Part shown: one piece after another, positions 41,159-50,833 of the stretch
Layout of the letters: each line of letters starts with the position of its first letter
How positions within the stretch are numbered: position 1 is the first letter of the stretch
Source: Curvibacter microcysteis
Lineage (GTDB): Bacteria; Pseudomonadota; Gammaproteobacteria; Burkholderiales; Burkholderiaceae_C
Direction: 5' to 3'
Assembly: GCF_028649455.1 (NCBI RefSeq)
Contig: NZ_JAQSIO010000002.1
Location: 62,001 to 126,000 of the forward strand
DNA: 64,000 nucleotides
Notes under the pieces: model-generated
What the model saw: the letters and a program-made list of their open reading frames with translations, nothing else
What the model was told of the DNA's origin: nothing
Database searches by the model: none
Made by a program: the position numbers and the translations under genes

Positions 41159-41866
41159 TCAGGCCCGCAGTTCGAGCAGGCGGTCCAGGCCGCCTTGGTT
41201 GATGGCCACCTGGGCCTGGGCACGCACGCGCGGCTTGGCGTGGTAGGCCACGGACAGGCCGGCCACGCCCATCATCGGCAGGTCGTTGGCGCCGTCGCCC
41301 ATGGCAATGGTCTGGCTGGCCGGGATGCCCATCAAGGTGCTCACTTCGAGCAGGGTGCGGCGCTTTTCTTCGCCGTCGCAGATGTCACCCCAGGGCTGGT
41401 CGACCATGCGGCCGGTCAGCACACCGTCGACCACTTCGAGCACGTTGGAGCGCGCAAAGTCAATCCCCAGGCGGGCGCGGATGCGGTCGGTGAAGAAGGT
41501 GAAACCACCGCTGACCAGCAGCACCTTGAGGCCGGCTTCCTTGCAGGCCGCCACCAACTCGGCGGCACCAGGGTTGAGCTGCAGGCGCTCGTTGTAGACC
41601 TGCTCCATGTGGGCCATGGTCACGCCCTTGAGCAGGGCCACGCGCTGGCGCAGGCTGTCTTTGTAGTCGGTGATTTCGCCGCGCATGGCGGCTTCGGTGA
41701 TGGCCGCGACTTCGGCCTTGCGGCCAGCGGCGTCGGCGATCTCGTCCACGCACTCGATGTTGATCAGGGTGGAGTCCATGTCAAAGGCGATCAGCTTGTA
41801 CTGGCTCAGGTCCAGCGGGGGCGTGAAGTCTTGGATGACGAGGCCGGGGGCGAATTCTTGGGGCAT
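41159..41866 (-). CDS. serB: Phosphoserine phosphatase
   Basis: 235 residues, HAD superfamily. Catalytic motif DMDST with nucleophile D29 and acid D31 (AFDMDSTLINIECVDEIAD), motif II serine in LLVSGGFTFF, motif III lysine region and motif IV GDGANDLPMMG. Final step of serine biosynthesis: O-phosphoserine to serine. Shorter than E. coli SerB because the N-terminal ACT-like domain is absent, as usual in Betaproteobacteria. Located next to mfd in the same orientation, a common arrangement in the order. Confidence 0.93.
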   Translation of the reverse strand: MPQEFAPGLVIQDFTPPLDLSQYKLIAFDMDSTLINIECVDEIADAAGRKAEVAAITEAAMRGEITDYKDSLRQRVALLKGVTMAHMEQVYNERLQLNPGAAELVAACKEAGLKVLLVSGGFTFFTDRIRARLGIDFARSNVLEVVDGVLTGRMVDQPWGDICDGEEKRRTLLEVSTLMGIPASQTIAMGDGANDLPMMGVAGLSVAYHAKPRVRAQAQVAINQGGLDRLLELRA

Positions 41867-42002
41867 GGGGTGAACAGGGCGCTGAGGAAGGGGCAGAGGG
41901 GCCGGTCAGGCCCCGGTTTCCACGCTCGGGCCCGGCCCAGCCAGGGCCTGGCCGGGGCGGGCGAAGTGTTGCGGCCGATTATAGGGAGGGCGCTGCGCTC
42001 GC

Positions 42003-42653
42003 TCAGGGCTTGGGCAGGTACAGGCCATCGGACCAGGTGGCCAGCCACTGCGGTCGAAATGCCACCAGGATGGCAGCCAGCATGCCAGTCATGAAGCCGT
42101 CGCCCCAGGCCATCAGCCAGTGCGCGACCAAGGACAGGCCCTCGTCCACGCCTGGCAGGGCGTGTCCCGCCCACTGGGCCAAGGCCGTGGCCACAAAGTG
42201 GCACGCCACGGTGCCCAAAAAGGCCCGGCCCAGCACATAGACAAACAGGTGCGGCCCGACCCAGCGGCGGATGGCCGCGCCCAGCAGCAGGGCCAGGGTG
42301 GCGGGAACCAGCCCTTGCCAGAACGCCTGGTCCAGCATGGCCAGCGGGCCTTGGCCTGCCAACAGGCCGGCGCTGAGCGCCACGCCCAGCAGGCACGGGG
42401 CGGCCAGGGGCCAGCCCAGCATCAGCACGGCCAGGCAGGCGCCCGACCACTGCAGTTGCAGCGGCATCGCGTGCAGCCAGGGCAAGGCCCACAGCCAGGG
42501 CAGCAGCACGCTGAAGCCCAGCAGGGTGGACAGGCGTTGCGAGCCCTGCGGCCCGCTGAGCAGGCGCCAGGGCCGCATCAGGGCCGACAGCAGCAGGGCG
42601 AGCCCCCAGGCCAGCGCCTGGAGCAGCGGGAGGGCGTCAGCGTTGGCGTCCAT
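42003..42653 (-). CDS. Energy-coupling factor (CbiM-like) membrane permease component
   Basis: 216 residues with about seven hydrophobic segments. The pattern WVGPHLFVYVLGRAFLGTVACHFVATALAQW followed by LMAWGDGFMTGMLAAILVAFRPQWLATWSDGLYL matches the CbiM-like/COG3235 family of predicted ECF transporter permease components. Members usually lie alone in proteobacterial genomes, without the CbiQ and CbiO partners, as here. Transport of a metal or vitamin is inferred only from the family. It starts 13 bases after the mfd stop on the same strand. I found no cobalamin riboswitch nearby. Confidence 0.8.
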   Translation of the reverse strand: MDANADALPLLQALAWGLALLLSALMRPWRLLSGPQGSQRLSTLLGFSVLLPWLWALPWLHAMPLQLQWSGACLAVLMLGWPLAAPCLLGVALSAGLLAGQGPLAMLDQAFWQGLVPATLALLLGAAIRRWVGPHLFVYVLGRAFLGTVACHFVATALAQWAGHALPGVDEGLSLVAHWLMAWGDGFMTGMLAAILVAFRPQWLATWSDGLYLPKP

Positions 42654-42665
42654 GCGCAGGCCAGG

Positions 42666-45600
42666 TCAGGCCACGGCCAGGGGCTGGCCCAGTTGGCGCA
42701 GCACGTCGCGCACGGCCTGGGCGCGGTCCTTGGGCTCTTTGACTTCGCGCTCGATGCGCAGCTTTTCGTTGCCCGCCAGCTTGATGTGGCGCTGCTTCTG
42801 GATCAGCTCAATGATGCGCATCGGGTCCACTGGCGGGTTGGCCTTGAAGGTGATGGTGATCACGCCGGGCGCGGCATCGACCTTGACCACGCCATAGGGC
42901 GCGCTGAGCACGCGCAGGCGGTGCACATCGATGAGGGTCTGGGCCTGGGGCGGGAGCTTGCCGAAGCGGTCCACGATCTCCTCGAGCAGGGTGTCGATCT
43001 GGTCGGCGGTGCGCGCGGTGGCCAGCTTCTTGTAGAAGGACAGGCGCAGGTGAACGTCGCCGCAGTAGTCGTCGGGCAGCAGGGCTGGCGCGTGCAAGTT
43101 GATGTCGGTGGTGACCGACAGGGGGCTGAGCAGGTCGGGCTCTTTGCCCGCTTTGAGGCTGCGCACGGCTTCGGACAGCATTTCGTTGTAAAGCTGGAAG
43201 CCCACTTCGAGCATGTTGCCGCTTTGGTTCTCGCCCAGCACCTCACCGGCGCCTCGGATCTCCAGGTCGTGCATGGCCAGGTAAAAGCCGCTGCCCAGTT
43301 CTTCCATGGCCTGGATGGCTTCCAGGCGCTGCGCCGCTTGCTTGGTCAGGCCCTCGGTGTCGGGCACCATGAGGTAGGCATAGGCTTGGTGGTGGCTGCG
43401 CCCCACGCGGCCGCGCAGCTGGTGCAGCTGGGCCAGGCCGAACTTGTCGGCGCGGCTCATCACGATGGTGTTGGCGCTGGGCACGTCGATGCCGGTTTCG
43501 ATGATGGTCGAGCACAGCAGCAGGTTGAAGCGCTGGGCCACAAAGTCGCGCATCACGCGCTCGAGTTCGCGTTCGGGCATCTGGCCGTGGGCGATGGCGA
43601 TGCGCGCCTCGGGCAGGATTTCTTCGAGCTTCTGGCGCCGGTTCTCGATGGTCTCCACCTCGTTGTGCAGAAAGTACACCTGGCCGCCGCGCTTCAGTTC
43701 GCGCAGCACGGCTTCGCGGATCACGCCCGTGCCCTCGTTGCGCACAAAGGTTTTGATGGCCAGGCGGCGTTGTGGCGCGGTGGCAATCACGCTCAGGTCG
43801 CGCAGGCCCTCGAGCGCCATGCCCAGGGTGCGGGGGATGGGCGTGGCGGTGAGGGTCAGCACGTCGACTTCGGCGCGCATGGCTTTCATGGCCTCTTTGT
43901 GGCGCACGCCAAAGCGGTGCTCCTCGTCGATGATGAGCAGGCCCAGGTTCTTGAACTGCACGCTTTCGCTGAGCAGCTTGTGCGTGCCCACCACGATGTC
44001 CACCGTGCCGTCGGACAGGCCTTTGGCGGCGGCGTTGATCTCTTTGGTGGAGCGAAAGCGGCTCATCTCGGCGATCTTCACCGGCCACTTGCTGAAGCGG
44101 TCCACCAGGGTCTGGTAGTGCTGCTCGGCCAGCAAGGTGGTCGGGGCCAGGAAGGCCACCTGGCGCCCGCCGGTGACGGCCACGAAGGCGGCGCGCAGCG
44201 CCACCTCGGTCTTGCCAAAGCCCACATCGCCGCAGACCAGGCGGTCCATGGGGCGCGGGCTGATCATGTCCTGGATCACGGCGTGGATGGCGGCGCGCTG
44301 GTCGGCCGTTTCTTCAAAACCAAAGTCGTTGGCAAAGGTTTCGTAGTCGCTCGGCGAGTAGCGGAAGGCATGGCCTTCGCGGGCGGCGCGGCGCGCATAG
44401 ATGTTGAGCAGCTCGGCGGCCGCGTCGCGCACTTGCTCGGCGGCGCGTCGCTTGGCCTTTTCCCACTGGCCGCTGCCCAGCTTGTGCAGCGGTGCCTCGT
44501 CGGCGCTGACGCCGGTGTAGCGGCTGATCAGCTGCAACTGGCTGACGGGCACGTAGAGCACGGCCTTGTCGGCGTATTCGAGGTGCAGGAACTCCTGCAT
44601 GGCTGGGCTGCCATCGGCGTTCTTGCCCTGGCCCAGGTCCATGTGAACCAGGCCTCGGTAGCGGCCAATGCCATGCTGCGAGTGCACCACGGGGTCGCCG
44701 ACATTGAGTTCGGACAGGTCCTTGATCAGGGCTTCGACGTCGCTGACCTGCTCTTGCTTCTTGCGGCGGCGCGTGGTGGCGCCGGTGGCGAACAGCTCGG
44801 TCTCGGTGACGAAGTCGATGCCCTGGTCCAGCCAGCTGAAGCCCACGGTCAGGGCGGCGGTGGCGATGCCGATCTTCTCGTCGGGGTCGGCCTCGAAGGC
44901 GGCCAGCGACTCGAAGGCGGGCGGGCTGACCCCGCCTGCGCGCAGGAAGTCGAGCAGGCTTTCGCGCCGGCCGTCGCTTTCGGCCAGCAGCAGCACGCGC
45001 TGGGGCGTGTTGCGGATGTGGGCCTGCAGTCGGGCCAGGGGCTCGTCAGCGCCACGCAGCACCGACAGGTCGCCCAGGGCCTGCAAGCTGGCGCCGTCCT
45101 GCACCTCGGGCTCGCGCGGGCGCAGCGACAGTTGCGCGTGTTCGCTGGCACGGCCATAGAACTGCTCGATGTTGAGGAACAGGCTTTCGGGCGGCAGGGC
45201 CGGGCGGTCCGGGTCGCCCTGGATCAGGCGGTAGCGTTCACGCGTGTCTTGCCAGAAGCGCTGGAAAGCAGGCTCCAGCTCGCCATGCAGCACGACGGTG
45301 GCGTCCGTGCCCAGGTAATCGAACACGGTGGCGGTGTCGTCAAAGAACAGCGGCAGGTAGTACTCGATGCCCGCGGTGGCGACGCCATTGCCCATGTCCT
45401 TGTAGACGCGGCTCTTGGTCGGGTCGCCCTCCAGCAGCTCGCGCCAGCGGCTGCGGAATTTGGCGCGCGCTGCGTCGTCCATGGGGAACTCGCGCCCAGG
45501 CAGCAGGCGCACCTCGGGCACGGGGTAGAGGCTGCGCTGGCTGTCGGGGTCGAAGGTGCGGATGGAGTCGATCTCGTCGTCAAACAGATCGACCCGGAAC

Positions 45601-46145
45601 GGCATCGCTGCCCCCATGGGGAACAAGTCGATCAAGCCGCCGCGCACCGCGTATTCGCCTGGGCTGACCACCTGCGTGACGTGGCTGTAGCCCGCCAGCG
45701 TGAGCTGGCTCTTGAGCCGCGCTTCGTCGAGCTTTTGCTTGACCTTGAACTGGAAGGTGTAGCCCGCCATGAAGGATGGCGGGGCCAGCCGGTACAGCGC
45801 CGTGGTGGCCGGCACGATGACCACGTCAGCCCCGGTGTCCTTGTCTCGCTGCTGGATGCGCCACAGCGTGGCCAGGCGCTCGGAGATCAGGTCCTGGTGC
45901 GGCGAGAAGGTGTCGTAGGGCAGGGTTTCCCAGTCCGGGAACAAGGCGCAGCGCAGTTCGGGGGCAAAGAAAGCGATTTCGTCCAGCAGGCGCTGGGCGT
46001 CGCTGGCGTCCGCACAGACGATGGCGGTGGGTTTGCCTGCGGCCTTTTCGCGCAGGCCCAGGCGGGCCAGCAACAAGGCATCGGCAGAGCCGACGGGGCG
46101 GGGCAGGGTGTAGCGTTTTCCGACAGAAAGTTTGGGCAGTTCCAT
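42666..46145 (-). CDS. mfd: Transcription-repair coupling factor Mfd
   Basis: 1159 residues from the ATG at 46145 (a TTG at 46163 is in frame). Domains in order: UvrB-like N-terminal region (1-330), the RNA-polymerase-interaction Tudor-like domain with DPVVHSQHGIGRYRGLV (about 480-540), the RecG-like helicase with Walker A GDVGFGKTEVALRAAF and Walker B IDEEHRFGV, motif III TLTATPIPRTLGMAL and motif VI LHQLRGRVGRSHHQAYAYL, then the C-terminal regulatory domain. It removes RNA polymerase stalled at lesions and recruits UvrA. All motifs intact. Confidence 0.97.
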   Translation of the reverse strand: MELPKLSVGKRYTLPRPVGSADALLLARLGLREKAAGKPTAIVCADASDAQRLLDEIAFFAPELRCALFPDWETLPYDTFSPHQDLISERLATLWRIQQRDKDTGADVVIVPATTALYRLAPPSFMAGYTFQFKVKQKLDEARLKSQLTLAGYSHVTQVVSPGEYAVRGGLIDLFPMGAAMPFRVDLFDDEIDSIRTFDPDSQRSLYPVPEVRLLPGREFPMDDAARAKFRSRWRELLEGDPTKSRVYKDMGNGVATAGIEYYLPLFFDDTATVFDYLGTDATVVLHGELEPAFQRFWQDTRERYRLIQGDPDRPALPPESLFLNIEQFYGRASEHAQLSLRPREPEVQDGASLQALGDLSVLRGADEPLARLQAHIRNTPQRVLLLAESDGRRESLLDFLRAGGVSPPAFESLAAFEADPDEKIGIATAALTVGFSWLDQGIDFVTETELFATGATTRRRKKQEQVSDVEALIKDLSELNVGDPVVHSQHGIGRYRGLVHMDLGQGKNADGSPAMQEFLHLEYADKAVLYVPVSQLQLISRYTGVSADEAPLHKLGSGQWEKAKRRAAEQVRDAAAELLNIYARRAAREGHAFRYSPSDYETFANDFGFEETADQRAAIHAVIQDMISPRPMDRLVCGDVGFGKTEVALRAAFVAVTGGRQVAFLAPTTLLAEQHYQTLVDRFSKWPVKIAEMSRFRSTKEINAAAKGLSDGTVDIVVGTHKLLSESVQFKNLGLLIIDEEHRFGVRHKEAMKAMRAEVDVLTLTATPIPRTLGMALEGLRDLSVIATAPQRRLAIKTFVRNEGTGVIREAVLRELKRGGQVYFLHNEVETIENRRQKLEEILPEARIAIAHGQMPERELERVMRDFVAQRFNLLLCSTIIETGIDVPSANTIVMSRADKFGLAQLHQLRGRVGRSHHQAYAYLMVPDTEGLTKQAAQRLEAIQAMEELGSGFYLAMHDLEIRGAGEVLGENQSGNMLEVGFQLYNEMLSEAVRSLKAGKEPDLLSPLSVTTDINLHAPALLPDDYCGDVHLRLSFYKKLATARTADQIDTLLEEIVDRFGKLPPQAQTLIDVHRLRVLSAPYGVVKVDAAPGVITITFKANPPVDPMRIIELIQKQRHIKLAGNEKLRIEREVKEPKDRAQAVRDVLRQLGQPLAVA

Positions 46146-46163
46146 GGCGTCCAGCAATGGCAA

Positions 46164-46193
46164 ACACCCCCCGTGGCAAAAGACGGGGGGTGT
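46164..46193. promoter_or_regulatory. G-rich inverted repeat between mfd and ispD
   Basis: ACACCCCCCG (46164-46173) and CGGGGGGTGT (46184-46193) form a perfect 10-bp inverted repeat with a 10-base spacer in the 79-base divergent gap. On the minus strand it would be a strong hairpin in the mfd leader. A TAGAAT -10-like box at 46207-46212 points toward ispD. Confidence 0.5.
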
Positions 46194-46224
46194 GCTGCCG
46201 GGATTTTAGAATGGGTGACTTCTT

Positions 46225-46974
46225 ATGACCGACTCAGCCCTGCATCAACCCCACATTTCCTCCACCGCACCGCGCTACTGGGCCCTGATCCCCTGCGCGG
46301 GTTCCGGCGCCCGCGCCGGCGCGGACGGCCCCAAACAGTACCAAGCCCTGGCAGGCCGCCCCCTGGTAGCCCACACCCTGGCGGCTTTTGCCGCCACGCC
46401 GGGACTGGCCGGCATCCTGGTCGTGGTGGCGCCGGGCGACACCACGCTGGAGGCCCAGGGCCTGGCCGAAGCGGTCCATGTGGCCGACTGCGGTGGTGCC
46501 AGCCGCGCCGCCAGCGTGAGCGCTGGCCTGGCCGTGCTGCACACCCTGGGCGCCCAGCCGCAAGACTGGGTGCTGGTGCACGACGCCGCGCGTTGCCTGA
46601 TCACCCCAGCCCAGATCCAGCGCCTGATGGCCGCCTGCGCCGACGACGCTGTGGGTGGCCTGCTGGCGCAACCGCTGGCCGATACGCTCAAGGTCGGGGC
46701 CGAAGGTCGCGTCAGCGCCACCCTGGAACGCGGCGACAAATGGCTGGCCCAAACACCGCAGATGTTCCGCCTGGCGCCCTTGCAGCAGGCCTTGCAGGCC
46801 AGCGGCCCCACCGTGACTGACGAGGCCAGCGCCATCGAAGCGCAAGGCCAGCGGCCCCGCCTGGTGGCGCCTGAAGGGGCCAACTTCAAGGTTACCTACC
46901 CGGACGACTTTGCCTTGGCCGAGGCGGTGCTCAAGGCCCGCCTGGCCTCGACCCCTGCGACGGAGGCGGTATGA
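46225..46974 (+). CDS. ispD: 2-C-methyl-D-erythritol 4-phosphate cytidylyltransferase
   Basis: 249 residues. Nucleotide-binding opening [23 protein letters not shown] (the G-rich loop with K and R contacts), then [13 protein letters not shown] with the metal-binding Asp, and [13 protein letters not shown] near the end. It adds CMP to methylerythritol phosphate in the non-mevalonate isoprenoid pathway. The usual GSGSRxG loop reads GSGARAG here, a mild variation. The stop overlaps the ispF start (ATGA). Confidence 0.95.
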   Translation: MTDSALHQPHISSTAPRYWALIPCAGSGARAGADGPKQYQALAGRPLVAHTLAAFAATPGLAGILVVVAPGDTTLEAQGLAEAVHVADCGGASRAASVSAGLAVLHTLGAQPQDWVLVHDAARCLITPAQIQRLMAACADDAVGGLLAQPLADTLKVGAEGRVSATLERGDKWLAQTPQMFRLAPLQQALQASGPTVTDEASAIEAQGQRPRLVAPEGANFKVTYPDDFALAEAVLKARLASTPATEAV

Positions 46975-47450
46975 AGCTGCGTGTCGGAGAGGGTTGGGAT
47001 GTGCACGCCTTGGTGCCCGGGCGCAAGTTGATTCTGGGGGGTGTCGAGGTGCCGCACAGCCTGGGGCTGTTGGGCCACTCGGATGCTGATGTGCTGCTGC
47101 ACGCGATCACCGATGCCTTGCTGGGCGCTGCGGGGCTGGGCGACATCGGCCGGCACTTTCCGGACACCGATGCGCAGTTCAAGGGCGCCGACTCGGGCGT
47201 GCTGCTGGCGGAGGCCGCGCGCCGCGTGCAGGCCCAGGGCTGGCGCATCAACAACATCGACAGCACGGTGGTGGCGCAGGCGCCCAAGCTGGCGCCCCAC
47301 ATTCCCCTGATGTGCGAGCGCATCGCGGCCCTGCTGGGGCTGGCGCGTGATCAGGTCAATGTGAAGGCCAAAACCGCCGAAAAAATGGGTCCGGTCGGCG
47401 AAGGCCTGAGCATGGAGGCCCGGGCGGTCGTCTTGCTGTTGGCCGATTGA
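46971..47450 (+). CDS. ispF: 2-C-methyl-D-erythritol 2,4-cyclodiphosphate synthase
   Basis: 159 residues, full length. Zinc ligands are in GWDVHAL (D and H) and [20 protein letters not shown]; the [11 protein letters not shown] segment binds the cytidine. Converts CDP-methylerythritol phosphate to the cyclodiphosphate. Overlaps ispD by four bases, the conserved ispDF arrangement. Convergent with the sensor-kinase gene; the 50-base gap contains a GGCCTCA/TGAGGCC hairpin without a T tract. Confidence 0.96.
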   Translation: MKLRVGEGWDVHALVPGRKLILGGVEVPHSLGLLGHSDADVLLHAITDALLGAAGLGDIGRHFPDTDAQFKGADSGVLLAEAARRVQAQGWRINNIDSTVVAQAPKLAPHIPLMCERIAALLGLARDQVNVKAKTAEKMGPVGEGLSMEARAVVLLLAD

Positions 47451-47500
47451 TGCTGGACTGACCCTGGCCTCAGGCGTGAGGCCGGCGCTGCGCCGGGCCC

Positions 47501-48907
47501 TCAGGCGCGCTGCAGCTTGATGTGCGCGGCCAACCCCCCCGTGCTGCTGTTGGCCAGCATGAACATGCCGCCCATGCGTTGCACGGTTTTGTTGACGATG
47601 GACAGGCCCAGGCCGGCGCCGGTGGCGTGGGTGCGGGCCGCATCGCCTCGGAAGAAAGGCTTGACCAGGTCGGCCAGGATGTCGGGTGGTACGCCAGGGC
47701 CATGGTCGCGCACCTTGAGCAGCACCCACTCTTCACGCGTGCGGGCCGCGATCTCGACCACCGCGATCGGGGTGTTGGGCGTCTTGCCGTAGCGGCGCGC
47801 GTTTTCTATCAGGTTGGACAGTACGCGCGCCAGTTCGACCTCATCGGCCAGCACATGGGGGTCGTCTTGCAGCGAGACGTGGATCTTCAATTCAGGGTCG
47901 TCTTGCACGCCGTACAGGCAGGACTCCACGACGTCTGCCAGGCGCACGGTCTTGAGCTGCACATGGTCGGGACGCGCGTAGTCGAGGAATTTGTCGATGA
48001 TGGCGTCCAATTGCACGATGTCGGCCACCATGTGGTCGCGCGCGTCGATATCGGCCACGCTCATTTCTGTTTCCAGGCGCAGGCGCGCCAGCGGCGTGCG
48101 CAGGTCGTGCGAGATGCCGGCCAGCATCACCGCCCGGTCCTGCTCGACCTTGGCCAGTTTTTGTGCCATGCGGTTGAAGCCGATGTTGACTTCCCGGATC
48201 TCACTGGTGGCCACTTGCTCGTCCAGGTGGCTGGCGGCAAAGTCGCCATCGCGCACCCGGTTGGCGGCAAAGGAGAGTTGTTGCAAGGGCTTGTTGATCA
48301 GTCGCGCAATGGCCGCTGCGCCCGCCAGGGACAGCACGGCGGCGGTGATCATCCAGATCAGCCAGGTGCGGCCACTGGCTGGGCTGAAGCGGGCCCGGTC
48401 CATCAGCAGCCAGTTGGCGTCGCCATTGATTTCAAAACCGACCCACAGTCCGGGCTCCTGGTTGACGCGCTGGGCCACCACGGTGCCGGGGCCGAGCCGC
48501 TCGGACACTTCGAGTGCGACGCGTTGGCCCAAGGTGTTGTCGGCCTCGAACAGATCGAACTGGTCACCGGGCTCGCGCGGCAGGATGCGCAGGCCCTCCT
48601 GGTCGGCCATGGTCTTGATCAGGGACATGCGGGCAATGCCATCGGCGTGCAGCAGGGCCGCACGGCTGAGGTTGACCAGGGAGGCGATTTGGTGCGCGGT
48701 GTGCAGCGCACGCGGCTCCAATTCGAGGGCGCGCAGGGTTTGCAGCCAGGCCAGGATGCTGCCGACCAGCAAAATGGCCAGCAGGAAGAAGGTGCGCCAG
48801 AACAGGTTCAGGCCCATTTTCGAGCGGCTGCGCGCCTGCCGCGTCAATTCGAGCGGGGCAGGGCTGGTGGCTTCAACCTGAGGATCACTCGATTTCTTTT
48901 TTTTCAC
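47501..48907 (-). CDS. EnvZ-like sensor histidine kinase
   Basis: About 468 residues from a GTG at 48907; the true start is uncertain (a TTG at 48958 or ATG at 48820 are alternatives). Two transmembrane helices (near residues 35-55 and 195-215) flank a periplasmic sensor. HAMP segment RLINKPLQQLSFAANRVRDGDF, H-box MLAGISHDLRTPLARLRLETEMS, N-box LSNLIENARRYG, G-boxes VRDHGPGVPPDI and GAGLGLSIVNKTV. The MADQEGLRILPREPGD sensor segment is typical of the Burkholderiales EnvZ/RisS family, linked to osmotic or acid-related outer-membrane control. Downstream partner of the adjacent OmpR-type regulator. Confidence 0.88.
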   Translation of the reverse strand: MKKKKSSDPQVEATSPAPLELTRQARSRSKMGLNLFWRTFFLLAILLVGSILAWLQTLRALELEPRALHTAHQIASLVNLSRAALLHADGIARMSLIKTMADQEGLRILPREPGDQFDLFEADNTLGQRVALEVSERLGPGTVVAQRVNQEPGLWVGFEINGDANWLLMDRARFSPASGRTWLIWMITAAVLSLAGAAAIARLINKPLQQLSFAANRVRDGDFAASHLDEQVATSEIREVNIGFNRMAQKLAKVEQDRAVMLAGISHDLRTPLARLRLETEMSVADIDARDHMVADIVQLDAIIDKFLDYARPDHVQLKTVRLADVVESCLYGVQDDPELKIHVSLQDDPHVLADEVELARVLSNLIENARRYGKTPNTPIAVVEIAARTREEWVLLKVRDHGPGVPPDILADLVKPFFRGDAARTHATGAGLGLSIVNKTVQRMGGMFMLANSSTGGLAAHIKLQRA

Positions 48908-48996
48908 ATGAAATTCAGCGAGGCCCCCGGGGCGCTGTGCTGGGCCTGGTGATCTCAAAGGGGCCCTCGGGTGCCGAATGAACAGGGCGGTTTGGC

Positions 48997-49728
48997 TCAG
49001 TTCCCGCCATCCGGGACAAACACGTATCCGACGCCCCAGACGGTTTGAATATAACGCGGCGCCGCAGCATCCACCTCGATCAATTTACGCAGGCGTGACA
49101 CTTGTACGTCCAGGCTGCGGTCAAAAGGCTCGAACTCACGCCCGCGTGCCAACAGGGCCAGCTTTTCACGCGACAGGGGTTGGCGGGGGTGGCGCACCAA
49201 GGCCTTGAGCATGGCGAACTCGCCCGTGGTCAAGGGCAGTTCCTCGCCGTTGCGTTGCAGGGCCCGGGTGCCCAGGTCAAAGGTGAAGGGGCCGAACAGA
49301 ACCTGTTCGTTGTCGCCCGAGGGCGCCCCTGGCGCCTCTTGGGGGGGGCGGCGCCGCAGCACGGCGTGGATGCGCGCCAGCAGTTCACGCGGGTTGAAGG
49401 GCTTGCCCAGGTAGTCGTCGGCACCCACTTCCAGGCCGACGATGCGGTCCACGTCTTCGCCCTTGGCGGTCAGCATGATGATGGGGGTGCGGTCGTTGGC
49501 CGCGCGCAGGCGGCGGCAGATGGACAGACCGTCTTCACCCGGCATCATCAGGTCCAGCACAATCATGTCGACCGACTCGCGCAGCAGGATGCGGTTGAGG
49601 GCTTTGCCGTCTTCGGCCACCATGACCTCAAAGCCTTCTTGGCTCAGGTAGCGGCGCAGCAGGTCGCGGATGCGGGCGTCGTCGTCAACGACCAGGATCT
49701 TGTCGGTGCGGGTGCTGGATTGGTTCAT
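48997..49728 (-). CDS. ompR: OmpR family response regulator
   Basis: 243 residues from the ATG at 49728 with an AGGT site eight bases upstream. Receiver domain with DDDARI (15-20), phospho-acceptor D59 in IVLDLMMPGEDG, T in MLTAKG and K in LGKPFNPREL. The winged helix (LTTGEFAMLKALVRHPRQPLSREKL and FDRSLDVQVSRLRKLIE) is OmpR-like. Upstream partner of the EnvZ-like kinase, 89 bases apart, probably cotranscribed. The upstream gap to 49999 (270 bp, unusually AT-rich around 49735-49870) should hold the promoter. Confidence 0.9.
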   Translation of the reverse strand: MNQSSTRTDKILVVDDDARIRDLLRRYLSQEGFEVMVAEDGKALNRILLRESVDMIVLDLMMPGEDGLSICRRLRAANDRTPIIMLTAKGEDVDRIVGLEVGADDYLGKPFNPRELLARIHAVLRRRPPQEAPGAPSGDNEQVLFGPFTFDLGTRALQRNGEELPLTTGEFAMLKALVRHPRQPLSREKLALLARGREFEPFDRSLDVQVSRLRKLIEVDAAAPRYIQTVWGVGYVFVPDGGN

Positions 49729-49998
49729 TTTTATTGACCTAATTTGTAACAGCACCGATTCTGAGACTTGTTACAGCTGATTGACCAGCCTTTTGAAGGC
49801 GTTATCACACACTGTTACACAACTTGCGATCATGAGTAGGCATCGTCTGACATCGTTGCCGGAACTTGTCCTATTCATCTGATTCAACGGGGCTTGGCGT
49901 CTTTTGAGAGGCCGTTGTTTGCCGCCTGCGCGCGGCAATTTTGAGGCCACCGGGTAGCCGGTGAGTCGCTTTTGTTTCAATCCTTGGGAGGCTGAAAA

Positions 49999-50751
49999 AT
50001 GGTTTTGTCAGTACGTGGAGATCGGGCTTGCTGGAGCAGCATCGCAGCGCTCGTCTGGGCCTTGGCATGGGGTGTCAGCGCCAGCAACCGGGTTCATGCC
50101 GAGCCGGTGTCATGGGCGCAGCCACAAAATGTGTTGCAACTGTCCAGCAGCGGCTCGGTTGAGGTGGTGCAGGACTGGCTGAGCCTCACTTTGAGCGCGA
50201 CACGGGACGGCGCCGATCCTGCCCTGGTGCAGTCCCAATTGCGCACCGCCTTGGATGTGGCGTTGCTGGAGGCCCGAAAAGCGGTTCAAGCCGGTCAGGT
50301 GGAGACCCGCACCGGGGCCTTCACCCTGTACCCGCGCTACAACCGCGACGGCAAGATCAGTGGCTGGCAAGGCAGCGCTGAGTTGGTGTTGGAGGGCCGT
50401 GACATCCCGCGCCTGACGGCCACGGCGGGACGCATTCAAAGCCTCAACGTGACCCAGGTCCAGTTTTCACTGAGTCGCGAACAGCGGGCCCGGGTTGAAG
50501 GCGAGGCCCAGGCCCTGGCCGTGGAGAAGTTCAAGGCCCGGGCCAGCGAACTCAGCCGTCAGTTCGGCTTCTCTAACTATGTGCTGCGAGAAGTGAATGT
50601 CAGTGCGTCGGACAGCGGCAGCATGCCGCGCCCCCGCATGATGGCGATGGAGGCCAAAGTGGCGTCCGCTCCGATGTCGGCTGACCTGCCCGTGGAGGCA
50701 GGTCGCAGCACGGTGAGCGTGAACGTCTCGGGCTCGGTGCAAATGCGCTGA
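49999..50751 (+). CDS. SIMPL-domain (DUF541) periplasmic protein
   Basis: 250 residues. Signal peptide SIAALVWALAWGVSA with a cleavage site near residue 34 (VHA-EP). The SIMPL domain follows: LQLSSSGSVEVVQDWLSLTLSATRDGADPALVQSQL, then GWQGSAELVLEGRD and the ARASELSRQFGFSNYVLREVNVS segment, ending with STVSVNVSGSVQMR. Relatives such as BP26/OMP28 form ring-shaped periplasmic assemblies. Function unknown. A GGGAGG site lies 7 bases before the ATG. Divergent from ompR. Confidence 0.88.
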   Translation: MVLSVRGDRACWSSIAALVWALAWGVSASNRVHAEPVSWAQPQNVLQLSSSGSVEVVQDWLSLTLSATRDGADPALVQSQLRTALDVALLEARKAVQAGQVETRTGAFTLYPRYNRDGKISGWQGSAELVLEGRDIPRLTATAGRIQSLNVTQVQFSLSREQRARVEGEAQALAVEKFKARASELSRQFGFSNYVLREVNVSASDSGSMPRPRMMAMEAKVASAPMSADLPVEAGRSTVSVNVSGSVQMR

Positions 50752-50833
50752 GCTCGCCGCCGGCCGCTTCAGACAAGCCAGGCCGGCTTCTGATCGCCCG
50801 CCCCATCCAGCAGGCGGGGCATGGGAGCGCTTC

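Noticed and set aside
42120-46820. Open frame of more than 1,500 codons on the plus strand over the ECF permease, mfd and the start of ispD
   Set aside because: It is antisense to mfd, whose motifs are complete, and its His/Gln/Gly-rich composition is that of a shadow frame in GC-rich DNA.
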